Part shown: positions 13,115 to 14,336 of the stretch, piece by piece
How the letters are laid out: each line of letters starts with the position of its first letter
Numbering within the stretch: the first letter of the stretch is position 1
NCBI GenBank assembly: GCA_017557715.1
Contig: JAFYYE010000184.1
Span: 1-14,336, forward strand
Origin: Pseudobutyrivibrio sp.
GTDB taxonomy: Bacteria; Bacillota; Clostridia; Lachnospirales; Lachnospiraceae
DNA: 14,336 bases
Direction of reading: 5' to 3'
Notes under the pieces: model-generated
The model's input: the letters and a program-made list of their open reading frames with translations, nothing else
The model's database searches: none
What the model was told of the DNA's origin: nothing
Made by a program: the position numbers and the translations under genes

Positions 13115-14336
13115 ATGAAATTTTTCAACAAGATTGCCAGCTTTATGCTTGCGATTACACTTCTCATTACAGCGTTTGCTGGAGCTCCAACTATTACAGC
13201 TGAGGCAGCAAAGTCAGCAAAGGCTGCAACAGCAGCTGGCGTTGTTGTTGGAGGGGCCCTTATTGATGGAGCTAATGTTACAGTAGCAACATCAGGACAG
13301 TCATCATCTGAGGATGGACTTTATCACCTTATTGCTTCTGACCCAAATCAGGCAGGAAACACAGGTGTTGATGTAGCTCAGCAGCCAGTTTCTGCAGCAG
13401 CTACTTTTGTATTCCCACTTAACAAGAATTCAGCAGATTCAGTTCTTTTCAAGAAGTTTACTGTTTGTGTAATGAAGGGTGGAGTGCTTACAGTTGCTTC
13501 AAACAGCAGCTATATTACAAATCCAGAGGCTTGCGCTACTCGTACAGCCGCTCGTATGGATAATGGTAAGAAGGGTATTCTTACTGATGCTAGTACAGAT
13601 AATTTAGGAATGCGTACACTTGCTGATTTAGGAGTAAAGCAGGCAACTGTTTCACTTCCACTTTCAAAGATTTCAGATGGACAGGGCGTTCCTTACGTTT
13701 ATAATGGCAAGACATATAATTTCAACACACGTTATATTGCTTCATTTGATAATTACCTTGGACGTCTTAATTCACAGGGCGTGCAGGTATCAATGATTCT
13801 TTTAGTTGACCAGGCTGCAGGCCAGAACTTTATCAGCCCATACGCTCTTGATGGTCTTGGTGCTCATACATACTATGGTTTAAATGCTACAACTACAGAG
13901 GGTATCGAATTACTTGCAGCTTGCGGTTCATTCGTTGCAAGCCGTTGGAGCAGCTACTCATACTTTGGTATGAATGCCAAGGTAGATAACTTCATCATTG
14001 GTAACGAGGTTAATGCTTGGTATGAGTGGAACTACATGAATTGCGGTGGTAACCTTCCACTTTACGCACAGGAATATGCAAATGCTTTCCGTGTGCTTTA
14101 CAATGCTATCAAGTCTGAGAATGCAAATGCTAATGTTTATGTTTGTACAGATCAGCACTGGGCATTAAACGAGAAGAAGGTTCACGGCTCAAAGCAGTTC
14201 TTAACACAGTTTAACAATGCTATCAGAAGCCAAGGAAATATCGATTGGAGATTAGCTTTCCATGCATATGATTATCCAATGACTAACACAATTGCATGGG
14301 CACCTACAAAGAATATTCAGCGTAGCCAGGATTCAA
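13115..14336 (+). CDS. Secreted glycoside-hydrolase-like protein (DUF5722-like), second tandem copy, 3' partial
   Basis: The frame opens at ATG 13115 and stays open for 407 codons to the window end, so the C terminus is missing. AGGAAGG (13098-13104) lies 10 bases upstream. The signal peptide (MKFFNKIASFMLAITLLITAF, cut near AEA) is followed by the same beta-rich domain as the upstream gene; both share ITNPEACAT and ARMDNGKKG. Both also share DG.GAH.YYGLNA and VDNFIIGNEVNAW, here with Glu298 as the candidate acid/base. Differences include an extra loop around VPYVYNGKTYNFN (about residues 190-205) and divergent substrate-side segments, pointing to duplication followed by specialisation. The second catalytic Glu would lie beyond the window. 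No clear separate promoter is seen, so it is probably co-transcribed through the intergenic stem-loop. Confidence 0.87.
   Translation, partial: MKFFNKIASFMLAITLLITAFAGAPTITAEAAKSAKAATAAGVVVGGALIDGANVTVATSGQSSSEDGLYHLIASDPNQAGNTGVDVAQQPVSAAATFVFPLNKNSADSVLFKKFTVCVMKGGVLTVASNSSYITNPEACATRTAARMDNGKKGILTDASTDNLGMRTLADLGVKQATVSLPLSKISDGQGVPYVYNGKTYNFNTRYIASFDNYLGRLNSQGVQVSMILLVDQAAGQNFISPYALDGLGAHTYYGLNATTTEGIELLAACGSFVASRWSSYSYFGMNAKVDNFIIGNEVNAWYEWNYMNCGGNLPLYAQEYANAFRVLYNAIKSENANANVYVCTDQHWALNEKKVHGSKQFLTQFNNAIRSQGNIDWRLAFHAYDYPMTNTIAWAPTKNIQRSQDS

Overview
The window looks like chromosomal DNA of a fibre-degrading, Gram-positive, low-GC anaerobe of the Lachnospiraceae (Butyrivibrio, Pseudobutyrivibrio or Roseburia type). 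The basis is AT-rich codon use, strong AGGAG ribosome sites, TTG starts, sigma-A-like promoters, a large secreted multi-CBM glucanase and a pair of secreted TIM-barrel-like proteins of a kind I associate with this family. The species is not identified. All convincing genes lie on the + strand.

Region 1 (1-3370) is the 3' part of a very large secreted GH16 beta-glucanase (laminarinase/lichenase type). It has three C-terminal CBM4/9-like modules, a Ser/Thr/Pro/Glu-rich stalk and an amphipathic C-terminal tail, and is followed by a strong terminator. Inside its catalytic domain is an extra CBM-like segment whose two halves occur in swapped order.

Region 2 (3398-10008) is one long operon. It encodes a nickel/dipeptide-type ABC importer (two permeases, a substrate-binding lipoprotein, two ATPases), followed by two related SAM-dependent methyltransferases. 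A good promoter precedes it, and a possible leaderless promoter sits directly before the first methyltransferase.

Region 3 (10009-10495) is a 487-base non-coding stretch dense in structure. It has a probable stand-alone small RNA (promoter, hairpins, terminator), 12-base inverted repeats around that RNA, a long imperfect inverted repeat, and two perfect head-to-tail 33-base repeats that place a GTGTAACA motif at exactly 33-base intervals into the hypB promoter.

Region 4 (10496-11228) is hypB, the nickel-binding GTPase for hydrogenase maturation, with its own terminator. No hydrogenase or urease gene is in view. HypB beside a NikABCDE-like importer suggests nickel as the imported substrate; the methyltransferases raise the possibility of a modified chelator or metallophore. 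Both points are inference.

Region 5 (11357-14336) holds two tandem paralogous secreted proteins, the second cut by the window end. Each has a small beta-rich N-terminal domain and a domain with a clan GH-A-like Asn-Glu motif; the first also shows a later Glu that could be the nucleophile. A 15-base-pair perfect stem-loop separates them. They look like uncharacterised glycoside-hydrolase-like proteins (from memory, of the DUF5722 kind).
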